Assembly: GCA_015490475.1 (NCBI GenBank) | Contig: WFXT01000192.1 | Coordinates: forward strand, 1 to 13,677 | Source: Bacteroidota bacterium | GTDB taxonomy: Bacteria > Bacteroidota > Bacteroidia > JAADEI01 | DNA: 13,677 nt | Reading direction: 5' to 3' | Shown here: positions 7,339-13,677 of the stretch, in pieces | Layout: each line of letters begins with the position of its first letter | Numbering within the stretch: position 1 is the stretch's first letter | The notes under the pieces: model-generated | The model's input: only the letters and a program-made list of their open reading frames with translations | Databases searched by the model: none | What the model was told of the DNA's origin: nothing | Position numbers and translations under genes: made by a program

Positions 7339-8505
7339 CTAAGCAAGAGGTTCAAGAGCCTGAGAGATATCCGCTACCAAATCTTCAGCGTCTTCAATGC
7401 CCACGCTCAGGCGAATCAACCCATCTGTTATGCCTCTCTTTATCCTTTCTTCTCGTGGGAATGAAGCATGAGTCATTACAGCAGGGTGGTTGGCAAGTGA
7501 TTCCACACCTCCCAAGGATTCTGCAAGTTGAAAAATTTGTAGTCTTGAGAAGAACACCTGTGCGGCATCCAGAGTGTCATCCTTCAAGCGGAATGTTACC
7601 ATACCTCCATAGTTTCTCATTTGCTTTGTGGCTATAGTGTGTCCTTCGTGGGAAGGTAAGCCCGGATAATATACTGTCTGAACAGCAGGATGAGAGTTGA
7701 GAAACTCAGCAATAACCATAGCATTTTTGCAATGTCTTTCCATACGCAAATGAAGGGTTCTTACTCCTCGCAGGGTTAAATAAGAGTCCATGGGTCCGGG
7801 AACGCCTCCTGCGGCATTTTGCAAGAAGGCTATCTTCTCAGCCATGGCATCATCATCGGTAACCACGGCTCCCAAAACTACGTCAGAATGCCCGGCAAGG
7901 TATTTAGTAGCAGAATGTACAACGATGTCCGCTCCCAAAGAAATAGGCTTTTGCAGATATGGTGTAGCGAAAGTGTTATCTACAACTACCAATCCCTCGG
8001 GATTTACTTTCCTTGTAGTATGTGCAACTTCTTCAATATCCACAATGGAAAGCAATGGGTTTGTCGGACTTTCTATCCATACCATATCTGGTTTTTTCTT
8101 TTCTATCACTTGCAATAGTTCGGAATTGTTTTCTGCATACCAGAATTCATATCCAAGCGGTCTATATACCCTCTCAAAAAGCCGGAACGTGCCCCCATAT
8201 AAGTCTGCAATGGACACAACACGTAACGGCTTATCCATTATTCTCATAACAGCGTCTATGGCAGCCATGCCAGAGGCAAAAGCATAGCCGAAACGAGCCC
8301 CTTCAAGAGTAGCAATTGCCGACTCAAGAGCATGGCGTGTCGGATTACCTGTTCGTGAATATTCATATCCCTTATGTTTTCCCGGTGCTTCCTGTTTGTA
8401 TGTAGAAGTGAAATACACTGGCGGATTAACTGCTCCAGTGCATGGATCTCCATCCCATCCTGCATGGACACACCACGTGTCAAATGATTTTCCTTTTTGA
8501 CTCAT
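7339..8505 (-). CDS. Cystathionine gamma-synthase / gamma-lyase type PLP enzyme
   Basis: A full-length (388 aa) member of the Cys/Met metabolism PLP-dependent family. Visible signs are YEYSRTGNPT at 47-56 (phosphate-binding Tyr and Arg from the neighbouring subunit), the FASGMAA turn at 76-82, DLYGGTFRLF at 101-110, the cofactor aspartate in VVVDNTFATPY at 173-183, the Schiff-base lysine K201 in HSATKYLAGHSD, LAESLGGVESL at 327-337 and the carboxylate-binding arginine in LIRLSVGIED at 363-372. E329 and a Gly rather than Cys in the LYGG motif favour cystathionine gamma-synthase or gamma-lyase over methionine gamma-lyase. The choice between synthesis (MetB, trans-sulfuration toward Met) and lyase (toward Cys) cannot be made from sequence by eye, so no symbol is given. 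It lies 22 bases after the DUF1015 gene. Confidence 0.93.
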   Translation of the reverse strand: MSQKGKSFDTWCVHAGWDGDPCTGAVNPPVYFTSTYKQEAPGKHKGYEYSRTGNPTRHALESAIATLEGARFGYAFASGMAAIDAVMRIMDKPLRVVSIADLYGGTFRLFERVYRPLGYEFWYAENNSELLQVIEKKKPDMVWIESPTNPLLSIVDIEEVAHTTRKVNPEGLVVVDNTFATPYLQKPISLGADIVVHSATKYLAGHSDVVLGAVVTDDDAMAEKIAFLQNAAGGVPGPMDSYLTLRGVRTLHLRMERHCKNAMVIAEFLNSHPAVQTVYYPGLPSHEGHTIATKQMRNYGGMVTFRLKDDTLDAAQVFFSRLQIFQLAESLGGVESLANHPAVMTHASFPREERIKRGITDGLIRLSVGIEDAEDLVADISQALEPLA

Positions 8506-8527
8506 GATTTGTTTATTTTGAAAACAA

Positions 8528-9487
8528 CTATTTCAAGGGAACACGAACAAGTCCCATATCCATCTTGGGTTCAAACCATGTCGTTTTTGGTGGCAACACT
8601 CCTTGTTTGCGTGAATATGCCCACACCTCTTCAAGGGACACATCAGGAAACTCAACTATTATGCCATCGTCAGCGTGTTCATACGGTGATAATGGAAATA
8701 CGTCTCCGCCTGCCTGTCCCACAAATCCTTCCAGTTGTTTGTGTAATGACAGAATTTGCCCATCCATAAATATTTCCTTTTTTTCTCTGCCCTTTCTAAC
8801 AATAAGCCTGTGTTCCCCGTCTGAAAACTCCTTTATCAATTGTTCAAGGTCAATTCCCTTTACAAGCCTTTTAAATGTTCTAACTCTGGTCATTGATGGC
8901 GGTAATAACCATACCAGTATCTCAGAAACCTTCCCTTCTGCATACAATTCTTGCAGAGCACCCCACCGATGATGCCCATCGGCAAGAAATAATTCCCCCG
9001 ACAACTCAATAACATTTTCTGTTTCAATCCATCCCATCCTTACCCTCTCACCACGGACATTCTCATAAACTATGGGATATTCTAAAGGTTCTGGCACACG
9101 CCACTCCTCAGAAGTTATAACCATCAAGGGAAATCTTTGTTCTCTAACTTTTAAAAAGTAATTCTTTATGTTGGCAAGATTATCAGGAAAAACCTTCTCA
9201 TGCTTCTGTATGGATATATCATCAGAAATCTTCAGCATTCCAATAATGCCCCGTGATACCCTGCCATCAAGAGTATGTTCATACACCAAAAACACATTAG
9301 AAACTGGAATATAGTATTCTGGTTCTGGTTGTGAATCCATAAAATGTTCTATGGAATATGGATTAAAACGATGCAGATTTTTCTTTTGTTCATCAACAAG
9401 TAATTCATATGACGGAAGGGCTATCAAATGAGCCAGTTGCGGTCTGGCAACATATCCACTCAACGGATTAATTACTATGTGTGCCAT
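8528..9487 (-). CDS. Compact DUF1015 family protein with DGHHR motif
   Basis: Family membership is shown by the N-terminal MAHIVINPLSGYVARP, NPYSIEHF at 42-49, RGIIGMLKISDD at 79-90, the conserved HEK at 96-98, the hallmark ADGHHRWGA at 169-177, and the C-terminal TTWFEPKMDMGLV at 302-314. At 319 residues it is clearly shorter than the roughly 400 or more usual for DUF1015. The DGHHR motif is shared with the ParB/sulfiredoxin-type free serine kinases (SerK), so a small-molecule kinase role is a reasonable inference but unproven. In other genomes DUF1015 genes often sit near serine biosynthesis genes; here the next gene is a sulfur amino acid PLP enzyme. The ATG at 9487 fits the family start; an ATG at 9502 adds five residues (MFANR) but overlaps a -7-like box. 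Confidence 0.85.
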   Translation of the reverse strand: MAHIVINPLSGYVARPQLAHLIALPSYELLVDEQKKNLHRFNPYSIEHFMDSQPEPEYYIPVSNVFLVYEHTLDGRVSRGIIGMLKISDDISIQKHEKVFPDNLANIKNYFLKVREQRFPLMVITSEEWRVPEPLEYPIVYENVRGERVRMGWIETENVIELSGELFLADGHHRWGALQELYAEGKVSEILVWLLPPSMTRVRTFKRLVKGIDLEQLIKEFSDGEHRLIVRKGREKKEIFMDGQILSLHKQLEGFVGQAGGDVFPLSPYEHADDGIIVEFPDVSLEEVWAYSRKQGVLPPKTTWFEPKMDMGLVRVPLK

Positions 9488-9495
9488 CCTGTTAG

Positions 9496-9503
9496 CAAAC
9501 ATA
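9496..9503 (-). promoter_or_regulatory. Possible -7 promoter box (TATGTTTG) ahead of the DUF1015 gene
   Basis: The minus strand reads TATGTTTG, matching the Bacteroidota TAnnTTTG -7 consensus, with its last base 9 bases before the preferred ATG at 9487. Transcription would begin at or just ahead of that ATG, giving a leaderless or nearly leaderless mRNA. No clear TTTG is seen at the -33 distance. The position in a 60-base intergenic gap speaks for it. Confidence 0.27.
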
Positions 9504-9562
9504 CATAAAAATACTTATCACGAGATCCTTTATGTGCTAATGCACAAACTAATTCCCACTGA

Positions 9563-9985
9563 TCATCTCAACAGCATTATAGTATAAGCCAATATCAGCA
9601 AAAGAATAGAACCATAGAATGACAACAGGGTAACTGAAAACATTATTCTAAGTCTTGATTGTTCCTCTTCCTTGAACCTGTAAGCATTCATGTCAAAAAG
9701 ATACTCATCTGTGTTCATGCGATTTTTTATGACCCAATTATAAAGTCTCCTGTAAAGACGCTCCTGCCATAGGAAATAGGCATCCAAAAACCAGAAAACA
9801 AAGAGAGGTATATATGCTATAAACACCTGATATTCCGAACCTTTTAGAAGTAAAGTTGCTACAACCAAAACAATCGTCCATCCTTTTATCATAAAGGAAT
9901 TATGTGCCATCCTATTGATTATATCCTGAATTATCTCTATCTCCTTCAGCATTAACTCCTTCCTTTCTTTCCTCTCGTACTCCAT
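9563..9985 (-). CDS. Small three-helix membrane protein of unknown function, 140 aa
   Basis: Residues 1-27 are charged and helical, probably a cytoplasmic coil. Three hydrophobic segments follow at about 34-48, 53-72 and 113-138. The stretches RMAHNSFMIKGW (25-36), FVFWFLDAYFLWQERLYRRLY (about 62-82) and EEQSRLRIMFSVTLLSFYG belong to a widespread family of small integral membrane proteins of unknown function that I recall from scattered, accessory settings in many bacteria. The conserved aromatic FWFLDAYFLWQER block is the strongest signature. The ATG at 9985 is preceded by AAAGGGA, an unusually good Shine-Dalgarno-like stretch for this group; M12 is a less likely start. It sits alone between two intergenic gaps, behind inverted repeats, so it may be its own transcription unit. 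No substrate or partner can be inferred. Confidence 0.83.
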   Translation of the reverse strand: MEYERKERKELMLKEIEIIQDIINRMAHNSFMIKGWTIVLVVATLLLKGSEYQVFIAYIPLFVFWFLDAYFLWQERLYRRLYNWVIKNRMNTDEYLFDMNAYRFKEEEQSRLRIMFSVTLLSFYGSILLLILAYTIMLLR

Positions 9986-10028
9986 ATATTTATCCCTTTA
10001 GTTCTTCCATTTATTTGCAACACCTATA

Positions 10029-10075
10029 TGAACAGTTAAGTTCACACGCTAACCTGCTAAATTTCGCGAACTTAA
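10029..10075. promoter_or_regulatory. Operator-like inverted repeats in the 104-base gap before the small membrane protein gene
   Basis: The plus strand has TGAAC-AGTTAA-GTTCA at 10029-10044, a perfect 5-base dyad with a 6-base spacer. A third half-site forms a second inverted repeat: TTAAGTTC at 10036-10043 and GAACTTAA at 10068-10075, 8-base arms with a 24-base loop. No T-run follows either arm on the minus strand, so a classic terminator is unlikely. A binding site for a dimeric regulator is one reading; no regulator gene is nearby. Confidence 0.35.
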
Positions 10076-10089
10076 AATAAGAATCCATC

Positions 10090-10719
10090 TTAGATTCGTG
10101 CATTCATATTAATCACAACATTCTCAACATCCGGAATTTCCACAGCATCAGGATGTGCCATAACAACGATTCTTCCGTTCATAGTATACTCTTTTAAACA
10201 GATGCTTAACCACTCGGACCATTCCCTGTCCATAACGCTAAATGGTTCATCAAGCAGAAGCAGGTATGGATTCAGTGCCATGGCAAGACGAATGAGAAAT
10301 CTACGACGCATTCCGGCAGATAGTTGGGATATCCTGCGATTCCGTATGTCTTCCATTGAAATGTCCTGCAATATTTCTTTTGTAGAGAGATGTGCCCCTC
10401 TCATAGCACCAACGAAACGAATATAATCAGTCAATGAAAGATGGTCGTCTTCAGCAATTCTGCTACCCACATAATACACATGCTTGTAATAATTTTCATT
10501 GTGGCTATAAATCTTCTGTCTTTCAACCCATATTGCAATTGTTCCTTGTTGTGGGACATAGAATCCAGCCAGCAAAAGCAAAGTGGTTGTTTTCCCACTG
10601 CCGTTGTCTCCAACTAAATGTACTACTGCAGGCGCCTTGACGGAAAAAGACAACCTGTTGATAACTTTCTTTGTTGGTTCGTAAGAATATGTAAGATCAC
10701 TTACTGTTAGAGTCAGCAT
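10090..10719 (-). CDS. Small ABC-type ATPase without an adjacent permease
   Basis: A stand-alone 209-residue ABC nucleotide-binding domain. It has an aromatic A-loop (YSYEP at 11-15), Walker A GDNGSGKTT at 37-45, the signature LSAGMRRR at 133-140, Walker B LLLLDEP at 153-159 and the H-loop histidine H189 in MAHP. The Q-loop region reads YVGSRIAEDDHLSLTDYI at 83-100, with no obvious glutamine; this and the small size recall CcmA-type (haem exporter) ATPases more than importer ATPases, but that is a weak likeness. The signature has SAG where SGG is usual. The ATG at 10719 lies 23 bases inside the end of lpxC/fabZ; a TTG at 10740 is the only longer option. No membrane permease gene is next to it, so its transport partner is unknown. 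It could instead serve lipid or envelope transport, given its neighbours. Confidence 0.88.
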   Translation of the reverse strand: MLTLTVSDLTYSYEPTKKVINRLSFSVKAPAVVHLVGDNGSGKTTTLLLLAGFYVPQQGTIAIWVERQKIYSHNENYYKHVYYVGSRIAEDDHLSLTDYIRFVGAMRGAHLSTKEILQDISMEDIRNRRISQLSAGMRRRFLIRLAMALNPYLLLLDEPFSVMDREWSEWLSICLKEYTMNGRIVVMAHPDAVEIPDVENVVINMNARI

Positions 10720-12094
10720 CTTTTCTGAATGTTCTGGCAATCATCTCTGCTTCACATACCACTTTTGAACCCACATAAGCCTTACCTTTCATGTGAATAA
10801 TTCCCCTTCTGATTGGTGACACGAGAAACAGTTCCATAACAAGCGTATCACCGGGAATCACTGGTCTCCTGAACCTGACGTCACTTATTTTAACAAAGTA
10901 CGTATTCCAATTTTCTGGGTCTGGAATATCTTTCAGTGCAAGGATTCCTCCCACTTGAGCCATCGCCTCCACAATTAGAACTCCCGGCATAACTGGATTA
11001 TCAGGAAAATGACCTGCAAAGAAAGGTTCATTATAACTAACATTCTTCACTCCCACAACCCTATTTTCACTTAATTCAATTATTTTATCAACCAGCAGGA
11101 AAGGTGTTCTGTGAGGTAATATCTTTTGAATGTCGGGAATGGTTAATAAAGGCTCTTTATCAGGGTCATACTCAGGTGGCGACTCAAGGGTTTTCTTATA
11201 TAACTTTTGTAAGAATTGAGCAAATGCAATATTTGCCTGATGATGCGGTGAGAAGGCAAAAATGCTACCCTCAATACGCAGTCCAGCAAGCGACATATCT
11301 CCCAGCAGGTCAAGAATTTTGTGTCTGGCAGGCTCATTAGAAAATCTAAGCCCCTCCACTGACCACATCATTCCTTTATACAACTGTTGTGGGACAGGGA
11401 AATTAAGATTTTGCGCTATACTACGAAGTTCATCATCAATTTCTTCTGTGTCAATAATCACAACCAACTGCGATGGCTTAATCCCTTTGCCTTTGTTCTG
11501 GGATATTATTTCCTTTACCATAGACAGTCTAACAAAAGTGCGTGCCGGTGCCACCTGTTCAGCGTATTGTTCAAGGGACTTCAACCGTGCATGTTGCCCT
11601 TCAAAACCCGGCAATTCAAGGTCAACTATAACCTCCATATCATCGGCAGGATATAGCCTGTATTCAGTATCCCCTGTTTCAAAGTTGACGGGTTTATAGA
11701 TTTTAAGCACTTTGCGGAAGTCCTTTTGTTCAACAATACCAACTTTATTAATTAAGTCCACCCACGGCTTAGCAGAGCCATCCAGAAAAGGCACCTCATT
11801 TCCTTCAACTTCTATAATTGCATTATCCACACCAAGAGCATATAATGCAGAAAGAAGATGCTCAACAGTAGAGACCCTAATTCCGTCTTTTTCAAGCACA
11901 GTAGCATTTGTCTCTCTGGCAGTAAACTCTGGACTGGCAGGGATTTCAACACCATTTACTATGAAGAGATAGCCAGTATTATCGTTTGCAGGCTTAACTA
12001 CCACAGAACATTTTTCTCCCGTGTGCACTCCTTCTCCCTCTGCTCTAAACTCGCCTCCCAGAGTATATTGCCTTGGTACGTTAAAAGAACTCAT
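10697..12094 (-). CDS. lpxC/fabZ: Fused LpxC deacetylase / FabZ 3-hydroxyacyl-ACP dehydratase
   Basis: Residues 1-300 are LpxC, the zinc enzyme that deacetylates UDP-3-O-acyl-GlcNAc in the committed step of lipid A synthesis. Signs are GEGVHTG at 20-26, STVEHLLSAL with zinc ligand H79, PFLDGSA at 102-108, ARTFVR at 184-189, and ARHKILDLLGDM with zinc ligands H258 and D262. HHQAN at 284-288 holds the probable catalytic histidine. After a linker (about 300-318), residues 319-465 are FabZ: ILPHRTPFLLVDKI at 325-338, then GHFPDNPVMPGVLIVEAMAQVGG with catalytic H362 and E376. This fusion is well known in Bacteroidota, and the length is typical. The ATG overlaps the lpxD TGA (ATGA). The end overlaps the ABC ATPase start. 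Both active sites look intact. Confidence 0.97.
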   Translation of the reverse strand: MSSFNVPRQYTLGGEFRAEGEGVHTGEKCSVVVKPANDNTGYLFIVNGVEIPASPEFTARETNATVLEKDGIRVSTVEHLLSALYALGVDNAIIEVEGNEVPFLDGSAKPWVDLINKVGIVEQKDFRKVLKIYKPVNFETGDTEYRLYPADDMEVIVDLELPGFEGQHARLKSLEQYAEQVAPARTFVRLSMVKEIISQNKGKGIKPSQLVVIIDTEEIDDELRSIAQNLNFPVPQQLYKGMMWSVEGLRFSNEPARHKILDLLGDMSLAGLRIEGSIFAFSPHHQANIAFAQFLQKLYKKTLESPPEYDPDKEPLLTIPDIQKILPHRTPFLLVDKIIELSENRVVGVKNVSYNEPFFAGHFPDNPVMPGVLIVEAMAQVGGILALKDIPDPENWNTYFVKISDVRFRRPVIPGDTLVMELFLVSPIRRGIIHMKGKAYVGSKVVCEAEMIARTFRKDADSNSK

Positions 12095-13104
12095 CGTTTT
12101 TCATTTTGACTATCAATCAAGCGTATTAATTTCCTGTAAAGTTCGGGCAATTTTTGTAAAATAGACCAAATTCTAAGTGTGCGATGCATTTCAAGAGCAG
12201 GCGTTCCCAGATACACTCCCGGTTTGGTTATGTTCCTATTAACACCGGACTGAGCCCCCAGTGCTACCTTATCTCCTATGACCACGTGGTCTGCTATCCC
12301 CACCTGACCACCTATCATACAATACTTTCCAATTTGAGATGAACCTGCTATACCCACTTGGGATGCAAGCACTGTCGCCCTACCTACTCTAACATTATGT
12401 GCAATCTGAACCAAATTATCAATCTTGGCATCGGTTTCAATGACCGTTTCTCCAAGCACAGCCCTATCAATCGTCGTGTTGGCTCCTATCTCCACATTGT
12501 CTCCAATAACCACCTTTCCAAGATGGTATATCTTCTCCTGTTCTCCCCTATCGTTAAGAACGAAACCAAATCCATCGGAACCTATCACACATCCACTATG
12601 GACAATACAGTTCTTACCAATTTTTACATTAGGATAGATGACTACATTAGGATATATAACCGTTCCTGAGCCAATTTCAACACCAGACATAATAGTCACA
12701 TGCTCCCGAATCTGCACTTGCTCACCAATTATAACATTCTCGCCTATCACAGAATAAGGACCCACATAAGCAGTGTCGCTAATCTGAGCAGTGGGATGGA
12801 CAATAGCAGTTGGATGAATGCCCCGCTGTTCCTGAAAAGGAAAGAACAATCTCGTTAATCTCGCAAAGGCAAGTTTCGGATTGCTTACTTCAATAACTGT
12901 CCTTCCCTCTGAAACATGCATTCCCTCTGGAACTACTATCAGACTATTTTCAGGAATGTTTTCAGGAACATCTTTTTTAAAGAACACTGCCACCGCATTA
13001 GGCTCCAGCCTTGAAGGTTCCACAAGTTTATGAACCACTATAGAACCATCCCCTTTAAGCCGTCCCCCTATCTGCTCTGCTATGTATGATGCGGTAAACC
13101 TCAT
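12091..13104 (-). CDS. lpxD: UDP-3-O-acylglucosamine N-acyltransferase LpxD
   Basis: LpxD transfers a second 3-hydroxyacyl chain from acyl-ACP to UDP-3-O-acyl-glucosamine, the third step of lipid A synthesis. The 337-residue length is normal. Residues 1-95 form the N-terminal uridine-binding domain (MRFTASYIAEQIGG, PKLAFARL at 76-83). Residues about 98-290 are a left-handed parallel beta-helix of hexapeptide repeats, with GSDGFGF at 175-181, IDRAVLG at 212-218 and the catalytic histidine H236 in LVQIAHNV. YLGTPALEMHR follows at 298-308, then the C-terminal helix. The ATG at 13104 lies 50 bases inside the upstream HD gene, a long overlap, but the N-terminus from it matches the family. Its TGA overlaps the lpxC/fabZ ATG by four bases, so the two are probably translated together. 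Confidence 0.97.
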   Translation of the reverse strand: MRFTASYIAEQIGGRLKGDGSIVVHKLVEPSRLEPNAVAVFFKKDVPENIPENSLIVVPEGMHVSEGRTVIEVSNPKLAFARLTRLFFPFQEQRGIHPTAIVHPTAQISDTAYVGPYSVIGENVIIGEQVQIREHVTIMSGVEIGSGTVIYPNVVIYPNVKIGKNCIVHSGCVIGSDGFGFVLNDRGEQEKIYHLGKVVIGDNVEIGANTTIDRAVLGETVIETDAKIDNLVQIAHNVRVGRATVLASQVGIAGSSQIGKYCMIGGQVGIADHVVIGDKVALGAQSGVNRNITKPGVYLGTPALEMHRTLRIWSILQKLPELYRKLIRLIDSQNEKR

Positions 13105-13677
13105 CTCTTAACTCTACTGGATAACAAAGATAATATCGTTTGTCTGTTATAGCACTTTTTTGCAAAGTAGGACTTAATTCTCTCAATTGACGCTTGGTTC
13201 CGTCAGGAAATACCAACCAAACAGGGTCTCCCTCAGGAATATATGTGTAAGTTTCCATTTCACCAGTGATAATTAACTCCCCAGCCCCTTTAAACACTGT
13301 CTTCTCTGCCCGTTTTTTCAGAGCATTCTCAACATCTTTTTCTAATGGGCTATCAAGCAAAACAACTTTCAAGAGTTTTCTATTCACAAGTGCCTCTGTT
13401 AGGTATTGAACAACTCTATCATCAATTTTGCGATTGTAATAAATTTCCTTGATAAAAGCCATTATTACGTTATCATCAAGTCGCAAGTATGCCTCTAAAA
13501 ACTCCTTTGTTGGTTCTGAAGCATTAAGAACCGTTTTCAAGTCTGCAGGCAGTATGTCATTCATCTTCTCTCGCAAGTATGATATTAACTTTGAAAAGGC
13601 TTCCTCAATAGCAAGAACTGTCTTGTGTGTGTAAACCTGCACATACATGAGATACCTGCTCCACAAAAATCTTTCCA
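13055..13677 (-). CDS. HD-domain phosphohydrolase, C-terminal part (cut by the window edge)
   Basis: The frame stays open to the right edge, so the 5' part of the gene is missing; an internal TTG at 13666 should not be taken as the start. The visible 207 or so residues match the C-terminal half of HD-superfamily (dGTPase-like) phosphohydrolases that precede lpxD in Bacteroidota. The recognisable parts are ERFLWSRYLMYVQVYTHKTV at the edge, a stretch with LRLDDNVIMAFIKE, and a C-terminal basic region. The HD metal-binding residues themselves lie in the missing N-terminal half. The family hydrolyses phosphorylated compounds, probably nucleotides; the physiological substrate in this group is not firmly known. 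The last 50 bases overlap the start of lpxD, consistent with one operon. Family call rests on the edge motif and on gene order. Confidence 0.82.
   Translation of the reverse strand, partial: ERFLWSRYLMYVQVYTHKTVLAIEEAFSKLISYLREKMNDILPADLKTVLNASEPTKEFLEAYLRLDDNVIMAFIKEIYYNRKIDDRVVQYLTEALVNRKLLKVVLLDSPLEKDVENALKKRAEKTVFKGAGELIITGEMETYTYIPEGDPVWLVFPDGTKRQLRELSPTLQKSAITDKRYYLCYPVELRDEVYRIIHSRADRGTA

Noticed and set aside
7790..8287. 165-codon plus-strand open frame opposite the cystathionine-type enzyme
   Set aside because: It lies wholly opposite a strongly conserved gene and its translation resembles no family; it is a shadow of that gene.
9533..9546. TGTGC-TAAT-GCACA inverted repeat between the membrane protein gene and the DUF1015 gene, as a terminator
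   Set aside because: The arms are only five bases and no T-run follows on the minus strand.
9563..10719. Reading the ABC ATPase and the small membrane protein as the two parts of one transporter
   Set aside because: The membrane protein has only three helices and a cytoplasmic coil unlike any ABC permease, and a 104-base gap with inverted repeats separates the genes.
11262..11699. 145-codon plus-strand open frame opposite lpxC/fabZ
   Set aside because: It is very rich in Ser and Ile, as expected for antisense translation, and lies opposite a certain gene.
1..13677. CRISPR array, tRNA, rRNA, transposon ends or phage genes
   Set aside because: I found no regular direct repeats, no cloverleaf-like or rRNA stretches, no transposase or integrase frame and no terminal inverted repeats with target duplication.

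Overview
The window looks like a chromosomal segment from a member of the Bacteroidota or a close relative. Four things point there. LpxC and FabZ are fused in one 465-residue protein. An HD-domain phosphohydrolase, lpxD and lpxC/fabZ follow one another in that order. A family 2 glycosyltransferase is fused to a polytopic membrane part with a degenerate sugar-phosphotransferase-like tail. A TIGR02757-type protein is present. The DNA is AT-leaning. Every convincing gene is on the minus strand, so transcription runs from the right edge to the left edge, with many overlaps of 1 to 50 bases.

Right part (13677 to about 10090), in transcription order: the C-terminal half of the HD phosphohydrolase (cut by the edge), lpxD, lpxC/fabZ, and a small ABC-type ATPase whose start lies inside the end of lpxC/fabZ. 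The two Lpx genes act in early lipid A synthesis, and FabZ serves fatty acid elongation. In the Bacteroidota I know, lpxA usually follows lpxC/fabZ; here the ATPase takes that place.

Middle part (10089 to about 5150): a 104-base gap with inverted repeats, a small three-helix membrane protein, a short DUF1015 protein with the DGHHR motif, a cystathionine gamma-synthase/lyase-type PLP enzyme, a TIGR02757 (DUF2400) protein, an exported protein with two C-terminal helices, an exported PEBP/YbhB-type protein, and a probable 59-residue membrane protein that starts with TTG.

Left part (5148 to 59): queG (queuosine synthesis), recR (recombinational repair), the fused glycosyltransferase, and a 557-residue TPR-like protein that I do not recognise.

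Most of this is housekeeping. I see no tRNA, rRNA, CRISPR array, insertion sequence, phage gene or clear new defence system. The points most worth a second look are the missing lpxA and the ATPase in its place, the orphan TPR-like protein, the small membrane protein behind an operator-like dyad, the compact DUF1015 protein next to a sulfur amino acid enzyme, and a RecR that lacks the usual Toprim glutamate.
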